From assembly GCA_040398465.1 (NCBI GenBank), contig JBBAUA010000013.1, positions 11,503 to 75,502 on the forward strand: 64,000 bases of DNA, given 5' to 3'. The notes under the pieces are model-generated. The model did no database searches, was not told where the DNA came from, and saw only the letters and a program-made list of their open reading frames with translations. This DNA is from UBA7672 sp040398465 (GTDB lineage: Bacteria > Pseudomonadota > Alphaproteobacteria > Caulobacterales > Hyphomonadaceae). Shown here one piece after another: positions 36,499 to 45,230 of the stretch. Position numbers and translations under genes: made by a program. Position 1 is the first letter of the stretch. Each line of letters begins with the position of its first letter.

Positions 36499-37197
36499 TC
36501 AGGCCAGCGCCACGGCGACCACCACGTCGCGGCCATCCAGCTCGCGCATTTCACATCGGACATGAGAACCGGGAGGGAACTCCCACAGCTCCGTATCGGG
36601 GGCGACTTCGTCCGGCGCAATCAGCTCGAATGCGAAATCGACTGGCACGCCCCTGACAGGCAGCAAGACATTGTCCCGGTTCAGCAGGCGCACATGTATG
36701 GTGAGATATTCCATCGCCATCAGATTCACCCAGCCGCCAGCATTCGCCAGGGGCCGCAGCACGGGCCAGGCTTCGGCCTGAAGGCTCAGCCAGTTGCGTT
36801 TCTTGCCCATGCGCCCAGGCGGATCGGAAGCTTCCGTTGCGGTATGCGCCGGCCAGAGATGGTGTTCCTCGCAGGGGCGATCGAGGAAGGCACGGAACGC
36901 GTGCGTGCCGGACATGGCGACGTCGATCTGGAGCCAGCCCGACGGGTCGCCGCTGAACGCGATCACCCCAGAGGCTCCGTCAGCAACAAACGCGGCCTGC
37001 GCCGCATGCTTCGCATGGCTGATGACGGACAGGCGGATAACAGGACCCCCAGGCTCGTCCACCCGCCAGTCCGGCGTACGGGGGACCTCGGAGACCAGCG
37101 AGTCGATCAGAAAAGGAACTTCGCTCGCCGGGTCCAGCCCCGTCTCAGCGTTGAAAAGGTCGAAGAAGCAAGGCGGCCAGTGCGGCGCCCCGCTCAA
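36499..37197 (-). CDS. Uncharacterised protein coupled to the J-domain gene
   Basis: About 232 residues with no recognised family. Visible features are FFDLFNAETGLDPASEVPFLIDSLV, GASGVIAFSGDPSGWLQIDV, HAFRAFLDRPCEEHHLWP and a C-terminal beta-rich stretch ending ELDGRDVVVAVALA. No ATG or GTG gives a sensible length without running far into the upstream gene; a TTG at 37197 overlaps the J-domain stop as TTGA and gives the best start, which implies translational coupling. Start assignment is inference. Confidence 0.6.
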   Translation of the reverse strand: MSGAPHWPPCFFDLFNAETGLDPASEVPFLIDSLVSEVPRTPDWRVDEPGGPVIRLSVISHAKHAAQAAFVADGASGVIAFSGDPSGWLQIDVAMSGTHAFRAFLDRPCEEHHLWPAHTATEASDPPGRMGKKRNWLSLQAEAWPVLRPLANAGGWVNLMAMEYLTIHVRLLNRDNVLLPVRGVPVDFAFELIAPDEVAPDTELWEFPPGSHVRCEMRELDGRDVVVAVALA

Positions 37198-37865
37198 GCC
37201 AGCCCGCTCGACTTCAGCGCCTTGAACGCGCGGATCACCACATGCAGGCGATGCTCCATCGAACGGTCGCCGCCGTTGGAATCCGGGTGGTACTGCTTCA
37301 CCAGCACGCTGTATCGCTCCCGCACGGTGGCAGGCTGGGCGTTGTGCGGCAGGCCCATCTCGTCGAGCGCGCGCGTCTGCAAGCGCGTGCGGCCGCGCGC
37401 CGCCGCCGCCGCTTCGTCGCCGCCCTGCCCGACATGGCCGTTGTAGAGCCAGTTCTTCGCGCCACGCCAACCGCGCGGGTTGTTCATCCTGGCGGCCCTG
37501 CCCTCGGCGCCGATCGGACCGCCGCCCATGCGCCAGGTCGGCTTGTGGCCGTGGCCAGCGGATGCCTGGAACGCGGTAATCTCGTCCTCGGTCATGCCTT
37601 CGAAGAAATCGAAGTTCTCGTTGTATTCGGAAGCGTGGCGCTGGCAGAACCAGTGATGGTCCTCTGCGGCAGCTTCCTGGCCCGGAATCTGGACCACGCG
37701 GGCGGAAAACGGCTTGGGCGCCTTGCACAGGCCCAGTTCGTCACAACCCTTGTGCTCGCAGCGACGCACGTACGCGCCCGCCTTCCGGCGTCCCCCCGGA
37801 GGGTTGACGCGGACATCGACGAACTTGACGCGGTAGCTCCGCATGTAGTCTTCCGCAGCGGACAT
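37194..37865 (-). CDS. C-terminal J-domain protein
   Basis: A 223-residue cytosolic co-chaperone-like protein. The J domain is at the C-terminus (about residues 165-220): ALDEMGLPHNAQPATVRERYSVLVKQYHPDSNGGD, with the HPD motif that stimulates DnaK. The N-terminal part has an unusual Cys/His set (RRCEHKGCDELGLCKAPK and HHWFCQRHASEYN) that could bind zinc. This gene next to bolA and cobS is a recurring alphaproteobacterial arrangement. It is divergent from bolA with 27 bases between the start codons. Confidence 0.87.
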   Translation of the reverse strand: MSAAEDYMRSYRVKFVDVRVNPPGGRRKAGAYVRRCEHKGCDELGLCKAPKPFSARVVQIPGQEAAAEDHHWFCQRHASEYNENFDFFEGMTEDEITAFQASAGHGHKPTWRMGGGPIGAEGRAARMNNPRGWRGAKNWLYNGHVGQGGDEAAAAARGRTRLQTRALDEMGLPHNAQPATVRERYSVLVKQYHPDSNGGDRSMEHRLHVVIRAFKALKSSGLA

Positions 37866-37892
37866 GGCTCTTATCTTGGAATGGGTTCGTTA

Positions 37893-38162
37893 ATGCCGCA
37901 AGAATTGACATCCCGCATAGAGAGCATGCGAGCGGCACTTATTGCAGCATTTTCCCCGACCGAGCTGGATATAGTGGACGAGTCGCATCTTCACCACGGT
38001 CACGCAGGCGCGGCCCCCGGCGGCGAGACACACTATGCGGTGAAGGTCAGATCGGAGGCCTTCCAAGGCCTTTCCCGGCTGGCGAAACACCGTGCCGTGA
38101 ATGATGTGCTGAAGGCCGAGTTCGACACCGGCCTGCACGCCCTGCACATCGACGCTGCCTGA
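37893..38162 (+). CDS. bolA: BolA family protein
   Basis: An 89-residue BolA-fold protein, partner of monothiol glutaredoxins in Fe-S cluster handling. The motif region ELDIVDESHLHHGHAG followed by THYAVKVRSEAFQGLSRLAKHRAVNDVL is characteristic, ending in GLHALHIDA. The start at 37893 gives the usual length; an ATG at 37881 is a possible alternative. No good Shine-Dalgarno sequence is evident for either. Confidence 0.93.
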   Translation: MPQELTSRIESMRAALIAAFSPTELDIVDESHLHHGHAGAAPGGETHYAVKVRSEAFQGLSRLAKHRAVNDVLKAEFDTGLHALHIDAA

Positions 38163-38196
38163 GCCGACCAGCCCGGCAAGGCTGACAGCCTGTCCC

Positions 38197-38230
38197 AAAC
38201 GAAAGGCGGCCCCGCTTTCGCGAGGCCGCC
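38197..38230 (-). terminator. Hairpin terminator downstream of the LuxR-type gene
   Basis: Stem GGCGGCC/GGCCGCC extended by CGC/GCG with a 4-base loop (38205-38230). On the minus strand it is followed by TTTCGTTT, so it fits termination of the luxR-type gene; on the plus strand no U-run follows. Confidence 0.65.
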
Positions 38231-38288
38231 AATCCCAAACCCAGTTATCAAAACCCAGGGCGCAACTGAATAAGTGCCTATCTTCATT

Positions 38289-38307
38289 GGTAAATTTGTC
38301 ATTTACC
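38289..38307. repeat. Small inverted repeat in an AT-rich spacer
   Basis: GGTAAAT and ATTTACC (7-bp arms) flank TTGTC just downstream of the LuxR-type gene. It could be an RNA hairpin or a protein-binding site. The surrounding 100 bases are much richer in A/T than the rest of the window. Confidence 0.4.
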
Positions 38308-38347
38308 TCGGAAGTGACAACCAGGGTTGCCCCCTAGATTTTCGCCG

Positions 38348-39094
38348 TCAGACGATCAATTTGCGTTTCGTGGCGATCCGTATGGCGTCGATCATGTTCC
38401 GCGCTTCCAGCCGCCGCAGAACCTCGGTCACGTGACACTCGACCGTCTTTTCGTGCCGCTTCATGGTCAGAGCCACCTGCTTGTTGGACATGCCCTCGGC
38501 GCGCATCATCAGCACCTTGAGCTGGGTCTTGGACAGCGAAGTCTGGTCGCGATCCTCATCCGTGGGCGGCTCACGGCCGTGCGCCGGCGTCCGGATAATG
38601 CGCACGCCCTCGTTCGCAAACACGTCGAACGACATGCGCAAGGCCGCCCGAACCCGCGGGTCCCGTTTAAGTGCGTCGCCGGCAGCCATCACCACCGCGA
38701 CCCCACCCCGATCCAGCATAACGCGCTTGGTGAACCCTTCGCCCATCTCGCGCTCGCGTGCGGCCGTCATCACCTCACGGCTTGACCGGTCCAGCACGAG
38801 GCCTCTGGTCACTTCGCTCCAGAAGCCGTGGGACGCGCCGCGCACCACACCCTGAAAGACGGGATCGGTCGCCTCGTATCCGCGCGCCAGATAGAGTTCG
38901 AGCCAGGATCGCGGCAGGTTCGAGATCGAACGATCGATGACAACTTCGCCATTCTGACGGCGCAGGTAGAGACAGGCAAAGCGAGTGGCGCCGGCCTCTT
39001 CCAGAACCGGCATAAGGCTCGCGCTCAGTTGCTTCCGCGTCTGCACATGAGGCGCTTGCGCAGCAAAGGCGAGCGTCCTCTCGGCAAGCGACAT
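38348..39094 (-). CDS. LuxR-family regulator with autoinducer-binding domain
   Basis: A 248-residue transcription factor. The N-terminal domain (about 15-160) has the acyl-homoserine-lactone-binding landmarks WLELYLARGYEATDPVFQG (the YxxxxYxxxDP pattern) and the aromatic HGFWSEV. The C-terminal GerE-type helix-turn-helix is LSKTQLKVLMMRAEGMSNKQVALTMKRHEKTVECHV. No luxI-like synthase is in the window, so it is a LuxR solo by context. It lies 54 bases downstream of aroB on the same strand. Confidence 0.87.
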   Translation of the reverse strand: MSLAERTLAFAAQAPHVQTRKQLSASLMPVLEEAGATRFACLYLRRQNGEVVIDRSISNLPRSWLELYLARGYEATDPVFQGVVRGASHGFWSEVTRGLVLDRSSREVMTAAREREMGEGFTKRVMLDRGGVAVVMAAGDALKRDPRVRAALRMSFDVFANEGVRIIRTPAHGREPPTDEDRDQTSLSKTQLKVLMMRAEGMSNKQVALTMKRHEKTVECHVTEVLRRLEARNMIDAIRIATKRKLIV

Positions 39095-39148
39095 GATCTC
39101 ACAGCCCCAGAGTGTTCCCTGAGGGTAGCCTAGGACGCGAAAACCGCT

Positions 39149-40273
39149 TCAGGAAGCCGTTTCGGACCGCAGGAACTCCAGCAGCGGCCCAGTATCAGCG
39201 TCGCGCTGGATGTAGGCCTGCCCAATCCCTCTGGCTAGAATGAGTGTCAGGCGGCCATTCCTGGCTTTCTTGTCGTGCGCCATATGCGCCAGCAGTTCGT
39301 CGGCGACATACGGCCCGCCAGCGAGATCCGCGATCCGCGTCGCCAGCCCCAGCGCATTCAGCAGGCGCTCAGCCCTCACCGCATCCTGTCCGGGGCAGAC
39401 CCCAAGCTGCACCGAATAGCGCAGCGCCATCGCCATGCCGATGCCAACGCCCTCCCCGTGCAACAGGCTGGGCTGAAAGTCGTTGGCCCGCTCAAGTGCA
39501 TGTCCAAACGTGTGTCCGAGATTCAGCAGCGCGCGTTCCGCCTGCTCCGTCTCGTCGATCGCCACGATCCGCGCCTTGGATGCGCACGACACGCGCACCG
39601 CCTCCGCCAGCGCGGCCTTCTCGCCCGCATGCAGCGCGGGGGCATTCGTCTCGAGAAAATCGAAGAACGCCGGATCGTCGATCAGCGCATACTTCGCAAT
39701 CTCCGCAAGCCCCGCGCTCCGCTCGCGCGCCGGCAGCGTGTCGAGCACGCCGAGATCGGCCAGCACCAGCACAGGCTGATGAAATAGCCCCACCATGTTT
39801 TTGCCCGCCCGGCTGTTGATCGCTGTCTTGCCGCCGACGGATGAGTCCACCTGAGCAAGAAGCGTCGTCGGAATCTGCACGAAGCGCGCGCCGCGCTTCA
39901 GCAGTCCCGCCGCGAGCCCGGTGAGATCGCCCGCCACGCCGCCGCCAAACGCAATGATCAGGTCATCCCGCTCCGCGCCCAGACCGATCAGCTCGTCGAG
40001 CACGGTGGCGAGATAGGCGAACGACTTCGACTCCTCGCCCGGCGGCACGCCGATCAGGTGGCCGCTGTATCCAACCGCCTCCAGCGCCCCCATCAGGGTC
40101 GCGCCATGCAGCTCCGCCACATTGGCGTCCGCCACGATGTACACCCGGCTGCGACCCGCCTTCATCAGCGGCCGGATCAGTCCGCCCGCGCGCGCGAGCA
40201 ACCCCTCGCCAATGAGAATGTCATAGCCCCGTGTCCCGAGTTCCACCCGGACAGTGTTCACACCGGCGCTCAT
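39149..40273 (-). CDS. aroB: 3-dehydroquinate synthase
   Basis: Second step of the shikimate pathway, NAD- and metal-dependent. The 374-residue protein has the NAD-binding GVPPGEESKSF, the LIAFGGGVAGDLTGL motif, QIPTTLLAQVDSSVGGKTAIN (family signature) and the metal-site LNLGHTFGHALE. It lies 9 bases after aroK, forming the usual aroK-aroB pair. Confidence 0.96.
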   Translation of the reverse strand: MSAGVNTVRVELGTRGYDILIGEGLLARAGGLIRPLMKAGRSRVYIVADANVAELHGATLMGALEAVGYSGHLIGVPPGEESKSFAYLATVLDELIGLGAERDDLIIAFGGGVAGDLTGLAAGLLKRGARFVQIPTTLLAQVDSSVGGKTAINSRAGKNMVGLFHQPVLVLADLGVLDTLPARERSAGLAEIAKYALIDDPAFFDFLETNAPALHAGEKAALAEAVRVSCASKARIVAIDETEQAERALLNLGHTFGHALERANDFQPSLLHGEGVGIGMAMALRYSVQLGVCPGQDAVRAERLLNALGLATRIADLAGGPYVADELLAHMAHDKKARNGRLTLILARGIGQAYIQRDADTGPLLEFLRSETAS

Positions 40274-40282
40274 GCGAACTCC

Positions 40283-40861
40283 CTATGCATACCCGAGCGC
40301 CTCGCAGATCGTCTTCACGGCGTCGTTGGCTGGCCCCTCGCCGGAGTCGACCGTCAGGTCTGCCTCGGCATAGACTGGCGCGCGCTGCGCCAGCAGGTCG
40401 GCGAGCACCTGCCGAGGATTGTCGCGCTTCAGCAGCGGCCTTGTGTCGCGCCGGTTCACGCGCTTCCAGATCAGGTCGAGATCGGCGCGCAGCCAGACCG
40501 TCACGGCCTTCTCCTTCAGCAGCGCGCGCGTTGTCGCGTCCATATAGGCGCCGCCGCCCGTCGCCAGCACGATCTGCGGTCCGTTCAGAAGCCGCTCGAT
40601 CACCCGCCGCTCGCCGCGCCGGAACTCCGGTTCGCCATGCATGGCGAAGATTTCCTGCACGCTCAGCCCCGCCGCCTTCTCGATTTCCTCGTCGCTGTCC
40701 ACAAAAGGCGCCGCCAGGCTTTCCGCCAGCTTCCGCCCCACCGTCGACTTGCCAACGCCCATCATGCCGACGAGCGCGATTGTGCGCTCCAGCCGGCGTG
40801 CGCCGGATGGGGTTGCCGCTGGGGCGGCTTCACCCTCCGGTTCAACCTGATGCGCAGACAT
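40283..40861 (-). CDS. aroK: Shikimate kinase
   Basis: Phosphorylates shikimate at the 3-hydroxyl with ATP. The 192-residue protein has Walker A GMMGVGKSTVGRKLA, the shikimate-binding DSDEEIEKAAGLSVQEIF, FRRGERRVIERLL and LATGGGAYMD. An N-terminal 25-residue Pro/Ala/Glu-rich extension precedes the fold. First gene of the aroK-aroB unit. Confidence 0.95.
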   Translation of the reverse strand: MSAHQVEPEGEAAPAATPSGARRLERTIALVGMMGVGKSTVGRKLAESLAAPFVDSDEEIEKAAGLSVQEIFAMHGEPEFRRGERRVIERLLNGPQIVLATGGGAYMDATTRALLKEKAVTVWLRADLDLIWKRVNRRDTRPLLKRDNPRQVLADLLAQRAPVYAEADLTVDSGEGPANDAVKTICEALGYA

Positions 40862-41017
40862 GGCGCTTGCCCTGTTTCCCGAAACCGAGGCTTATACCTC
40901 CCGAGGCTACCGGGGCAATGTTCGGGCCGCGAGGGCAAGCCGCACAGCTGTGCGTGCTGGACCCCCGCCGCCCGGTCTGATTGGCTCGACAACAAGTGGT
41001 TCGACGGGAGGCACGCC

Positions 41018-41236
41018 ATGGCGCGCGGAGGGTTTTCACGTCGGCGCGGTCCGGCGCCGTTCAGGCTGTATGCGATCCTTGGAGGCATCGCCCTCGTTGT
41101 GGTCGTAGGCGCGCTGTTCTGGTTTTCGGGCCAGGCCGAATCGCGACGCCCCGTGCAGCAGGAAGTTCGCGTCCCCGCGCAGAATGTCGGCGTCCAGCCG
41201 GAGCCCGCCGGAGGCGGCAATGCACCCTCGCAATAG
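41018..41236 (+). CDS. Small single-pass membrane protein
   Basis: A 72-residue protein: a basic N-terminus (ARGGFSRRRGP), one membrane helix (about 18-37, YAILGGIALVVVVGALFWF) and a Gln/Pro/Val-rich tail that would face the periplasm. The ATG follows GGGAGGCACGCC. It overlaps the next gene by 17 bases, so the two are co-expressed. No family recognised. Confidence 0.72.
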   Translation: MARGGFSRRRGPAPFRLYAILGGIALVVVVGALFWFSGQAESRRPVQQEVRVPAQNVGVQPEPAGGGNAPSQ

Positions 41237-42893
41237 GCTCGTCACCGGCGCGCTCGCAATCGCCCTGGCGGCAACTTCATCTGCGGGGGCGCAGGTCGCA
41301 TCGCGTCCGCTCGCCCAGGTCGACGCCTGGGGTGTCGGCTGGATCGGAGCCAATGAAGGGGCCCTACCTGCGACTTTCTGGGACAATACCAGCGCCGGCA
41401 CGCTCGCGCCGTTGATGACCAGCCTGCAGCCGAAGGATCTAGCGCCCTCCGCTCGCGCCGCCCTGCGCCGCGTGCTGCTCTCGCGCAGCAAGGGTCCGGA
41501 CGATGGCGACAAGCTCACGCCCGAGCGCCTTCGCCTCATCGAGGCCATCGGCGAGTCCGCCTACGCGGCGGACCTGCGCAAACGCTATCCCTCCGCCGAC
41601 TGGGGCAAGTCCAGCGAACGCCAGGTCGCCGAACTTGATCTGCTGCTTGGCAATACTGAAACCGCCTGCGCCGCCGCCAACGGCAAGCCCACAACGGAAG
41701 CTGACTGGCTACCGCTTCGCTCTGCGTGCGCCGCGCTCGAGAAGGACGCCGGCGCGAACCTCATCTCGGAGCAGATCGCCCGCACCAATGAAAGCCTGGG
41801 CGTCTGGCTGGTTGGCGCACTTCCAGCGATCAATACGCCCGACATCGCCAAGCCCGATGGCCGCTATGCAACGCCGCTGGAGGCCGCCATCTCGGTCGCG
41901 GCGAACCTGCCCGTCCCCGTCAACGCATTCGCCGGCGTGGCGCCTGACATCGCCGCCGCCGTCGCGCTCGACAAGGACGCGACGCCCGAACAGCGGCGCG
42001 CCGCCCTTCGTCCGGCGCTCAACAGCGGCAAGCTTAGCCCCGCCGACATCGCAGCGATCCTTGCCCTCAAGGTCGCGGAAGCGCCCAAGCCCACGACGCG
42101 CGGAGCACCCGCCAAGCCGGACCATCTCGCACTCGCCATCGCGGCTGCCGCCAACAAGGACGCCAAGCCCGAGGCAAAGGCCGCCGCCTACGCGGCAGCC
42201 CTTCGCGCCGCCGAAACCTTCGCCGACGGCCGCCTCACGGCCATTGTCCTCATCGCCGACATCAAGGGCCTGCCGCGGAACGCGGCAACGCTGCCTTTCG
42301 CTGAACCCTTGGCCCGTGCAGCACTCCTGGCAGGCGACCCGAACCTCGCCACCGACTGGCGCAAGCATCTCGGCACAGCCCCGAAAGACAAGCAGGACGG
42401 GTGGGCCGCCGCCCGCATCGACCTGATGCTCGCCTTTGCCGGCGCGAACACCGAACCGCACGCCGCCATCCTCGACCGTATGCTGGAGGCCGCGCCCTAT
42501 CCCGTGGCCGCAGCCAACGCTGTCTCCACGGCGAAGACCCCCGCGGCCGTCGAACAGCAGCTGGGGCTTCGCCGCATCGAGAACACGCGCGCCCTTTTCA
42601 TGCTTGTCGGTGCTGGCCGCGACCTCACGGCCGCACAGCGCGCAACGCTATCGGTCCAGCGCACGGCAGGCCGCGGCGTGTCCGATTCTGCCATCGCCAG
42701 CATCGCATCGGCTGCGCGCCAGAATGCCGACGCCGAAGCCGCCCTCGCCATAATCAACCAGCTCGGCCCCGACGTCTCGGCCCTCTCCTTCGCTGGTCTC
42801 GCCGACCTCCTCACCCAGCTCCGCGAGATCGGCATGACCGACGACGCCAACGCCATCGCGCTGGAATCGCTACAGGTGTGGAAGGCGCTCTAG
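41220..42893 (+). CDS. Large Ala-rich exported protein, unknown function
   Basis: A 557-residue product with a signal peptide (LVTGALAIALAATSSAGAQ). The mature part is made largely of short amphipathic helices rich in Ala, Leu, Asp and Arg, suggesting a helical-repeat (TPR- or HEAT-like) scaffold in the periplasm. No catalytic motif seen. The ATG at 41220 follows GGAGGCGG inside the preceding gene. It lies between aroK and xerD and is co-oriented with xerD, 46 bases downstream. Function unknown. Confidence 0.75.
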   Translation: MHPRNRLVTGALAIALAATSSAGAQVASRPLAQVDAWGVGWIGANEGALPATFWDNTSAGTLAPLMTSLQPKDLAPSARAALRRVLLSRSKGPDDGDKLTPERLRLIEAIGESAYAADLRKRYPSADWGKSSERQVAELDLLLGNTETACAAANGKPTTEADWLPLRSACAALEKDAGANLISEQIARTNESLGVWLVGALPAINTPDIAKPDGRYATPLEAAISVAANLPVPVNAFAGVAPDIAAAVALDKDATPEQRRAALRPALNSGKLSPADIAAILALKVAEAPKPTTRGAPAKPDHLALAIAAAANKDAKPEAKAAAYAAALRAAETFADGRLTAIVLIADIKGLPRNAATLPFAEPLARAALLAGDPNLATDWRKHLGTAPKDKQDGWAAARIDLMLAFAGANTEPHAAILDRMLEAAPYPVAAANAVSTAKTPAAVEQQLGLRRIENTRALFMLVGAGRDLTAAQRATLSVQRTAGRGVSDSAIASIASAARQNADAEAALAIINQLGPDVSALSFAGLADLLTQLREIGMTDDANAIALESLQVWKAL

Positions 42894-42939
42894 GAGCGAT
42901 ACTAACCTCTCCTAAACCCGTCAGCGCCACTGTCCCCCC

Positions 42940-43860
42940 ATGTTGGACAATCGCCGCATCGAAGCCTTCCTCGACACGCTCCGCGCCGAACGCGGCGCCG
43001 CCGACAACACGATCGAGGCCTATCGCCGCGATCTCGAGGACGCCTCGAGCTATCTGCGCGCCAACAAATCCTCGCTCATCCAGGCCGGCGAGCGCGACCT
43101 CTCCGACTTCGTCCGCGACCTGCACGCGCGCGGCATGTCCGCCGCCACCGTCTCGCGCCGTCTATCGGCCCTGCGTCGCTTCTTCCGCTTCCAGCTCGGC
43201 GACAATGAGAGGCAGGACAACCCGACCTCGCGCCTCGACGGCCCCGCCACGCGCCGCGATCCGCCAGATGTTCTCTCCCGTGACGAAGTCAGCCGCATCA
43301 TCGAAGCTGCGCAGGGAACCGAGCCTGCCGACCTGCGCACCATGTGCCTCGTCGAACTCCTCTACGGCGCAGGCCTGCGCGCGTCAGAATGCTGCGACTT
43401 GCCGCTCTCGGCCTTGCCCGCCCCCGGCGCGACCGTGCTGATCGTGCGCGGCAAGGGCGACAAGGAGCGCATCACGCCGCTTGGGCGCCCGGCGCTTACC
43501 GCCCTCAAGAACTACATGGCCGTGCGCGAGAGCTTCCTGCCGAAATCCGCCACGCGCTCTACCGCCCAACGCTTCGTCTTCCCATCACGCGGATCGACCG
43601 GCCGCCTCACCCGCCGCCGCCTTGGCCAGATTCTCGAAGACCTCGCCATGAAGGCCAACATCGCCATCGATCGCGTAACGCCCCACGCCCTCCGCCACGC
43701 CTTTGCAACGCACCTGCTCTCCGGCGGCGCCGACCTGCGCGCCGTGCAGCTTCTTCTCGGCCACGCCGACATCTCGACCACGCAGATCTACACCCACGTC
43801 GTTACCGACGAACTGCGCGACCTGCTGGAAGCAGCGCATCCGCTGGCGCGGGCGTCCTAG
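42940..43860 (+). CDS. xerD: Site-specific tyrosine recombinase XerD
   Basis: Chromosome-dimer resolution at dif together with XerC. The 306-residue protein has an N-terminal SAM-like DNA-binding domain (FLDTLRAERGAADNTIEAYRRDLEDASSYL) and the catalytic set: Arg in GAGLRASE, Lys in RGKGDKER, HALRHAFATHLL (His-x-x-Arg), and GHADISTTQIYTHV (His and nucleophile Tyr). Assignment as XerD rather than XerC rests on context and overall resemblance. Its stop overlaps that of the convergent glycosyltransferase. Confidence 0.9.
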   Translation: MLDNRRIEAFLDTLRAERGAADNTIEAYRRDLEDASSYLRANKSSLIQAGERDLSDFVRDLHARGMSAATVSRRLSALRRFFRFQLGDNERQDNPTSRLDGPATRRDPPDVLSRDEVSRIIEAAQGTEPADLRTMCLVELLYGAGLRASECCDLPLSALPAPGATVLIVRGKGDKERITPLGRPALTALKNYMAVRESFLPKSATRSTAQRFVFPSRGSTGRLTRRRLGQILEDLAMKANIAIDRVTPHALRHAFATHLLSGGADLRAVQLLLGHADISTTQIYTHVVTDELRDLLEAAHPLARAS

Positions 43861-45230
43861 GCGCGCCGGCTCCCTCGCACCCGCGCCCGCATCGCCAGCA
43901 TGAACGCGATCACCGGCCCCAACACGCGCGCCGCCACTTTCTCACCGGGTGTCTCGGCGAACTTCAGGAAGTAGCGGTTGAACCCCGCGCCCTTGTGTTT
44001 CTCCACGAACAGCGACGGCGCGTCGCTCGTCGCCCCGAAATGCAGCGCCGAGGCATGCGGCGTATAGATCACCGAGCCGCCATCGGCCTCGGCGCGCCGG
44101 CACAGGTCGAGATCCTCGACATGCATGAAATACCCAGCGTCGAACCCGCCAAGCCTGCGAAAGCTCGACGCCGACATGTACATCAGCGCGCCGCTGACCG
44201 CGTCCATCGGCACAGGCCCATCAGGCTCCGGCTCGTTGTTGCGATTGATGTTCACGAAAGCCGGGTTGAGGGCGCGCAGCCAGCCAAGCCCCAGAAACGT
44301 CGCCGCGGCCGAGCGGATGGTCAACCTGCGCCGCCGCCCGCCGCGCTGCTCCCTGCCATCCGTCCCGTAGATCTTGCCGCCGACAATCGCCGGCTCTGCA
44401 GCGCCGCCCATCGCAACCTCAAGCGCCCTCACGGCGCCCGGTTGCAGCACGGCATCCGGATTGATGATCAGCAGCCGATCGCCAGTCGCAGCCGCCACGC
44501 CAAGATTCACGGCCGCAGCAAAGCCGCGATTGACGCCGCCGCCCGTGATCTTCAGCTTTCGTGACTTCTCATATGCATCCTCGACGCGCTCCAGCATCTC
44601 CACTGGGTTGCCATTGTTGACGAGAATGATCTCGTCCACTGCCGGCTCATTCTCCAGCGCGCCAAGACATATCAGCAGCGCCTCGCCCGTGTGATAGCTC
44701 ACCACGATGGCGGAGATCGTGTGCACCACAGGCTCGGGCGCCGCCGGCTTCTCTTCCGGCAGCTCCGCTGCCAACTCCTTCATCGCATGTAGCAGGTCGC
44801 GCATCCGCTCCTGCACTTCGTCCATCGCCCGAGACGAGATCATCCGCGCCTGCCAGAAGTCTCGCGCCAGCGACAACAGCGGCTTCATCAGCGTTGGAAG
44901 CGCCTCCCCCGCATCGACCTCACGCACGATCGGATCGAGATTGTCCGCCAGCCGACGCATCTCGTCCTGGCTCGCATCATCAACGCGCATGACCGCGATG
45001 GCGCGCATCACATCCAGCGCGCTCGGCGCCCCGCCGAGCCCCGACAGGATGCGCGAGGTGATCCGCTCCCCCGCCCGAGTCGCAAGGCACAGGTCCGCCA
45101 TCTCGGCAGGTGCGCCCGGCGACAGGATCGCTTCGTCGGCCCACGACTCGACAGTCTTGAGATCAACCAACCCGAGCCTCAGCCGCAGGCCAAGGACTCG
45201 GGCATGTGCGATGATCGCCTTCGTCGTCAC
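43857..45230 (-). CDS. GT2 glycosyltransferase with N-terminal helical domain
   Basis: A 457-residue protein. Residues 1-165 form a predominantly helical domain of unknown role. The GT-A catalytic domain follows (HTISAIVVSYHTGEALLICLGAL, GGGVNRGFAAAVNLG, LLIINPDAVLQPGAVRAL in place of DxD, and FMHVEDLDLCRRA), resembling rhamnosyltransferases. Its start overlaps the thrS stop by four bases (ATGA), so a surface-glycan enzyme is co-translated with a tRNA synthetase. Confidence 0.87.
   Translation of the reverse strand: MTTKAIIAHARVLGLRLRLGLVDLKTVESWADEAILSPGAPAEMADLCLATRAGERITSRILSGLGGAPSALDVMRAIAVMRVDDASQDEMRRLADNLDPIVREVDAGEALPTLMKPLLSLARDFWQARMISSRAMDEVQERMRDLLHAMKELAAELPEEKPAAPEPVVHTISAIVVSYHTGEALLICLGALENEPAVDEIILVNNGNPVEMLERVEDAYEKSRKLKITGGGVNRGFAAAVNLGVAAATGDRLLIINPDAVLQPGAVRALEVAMGGAAEPAIVGGKIYGTDGREQRGGRRRRLTIRSAAATFLGLGWLRALNPAFVNINRNNEPEPDGPVPMDAVSGALMYMSASSFRRLGGFDAGYFMHVEDLDLCRRAEADGGSVIYTPHASALHFGATSDAPSLFVEKHKGAGFNRYFLKFAETPGEKVAARVLGPVIAFMLAMRARVRGSRRA

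Noticed and set aside
42940..43860. The tyrosine recombinase as an integrase marking a mobile element
   Set aside because: Length, motifs and the aroK-aroB neighbourhood fit housekeeping XerD. No attachment repeats, tRNA or phage genes are near.
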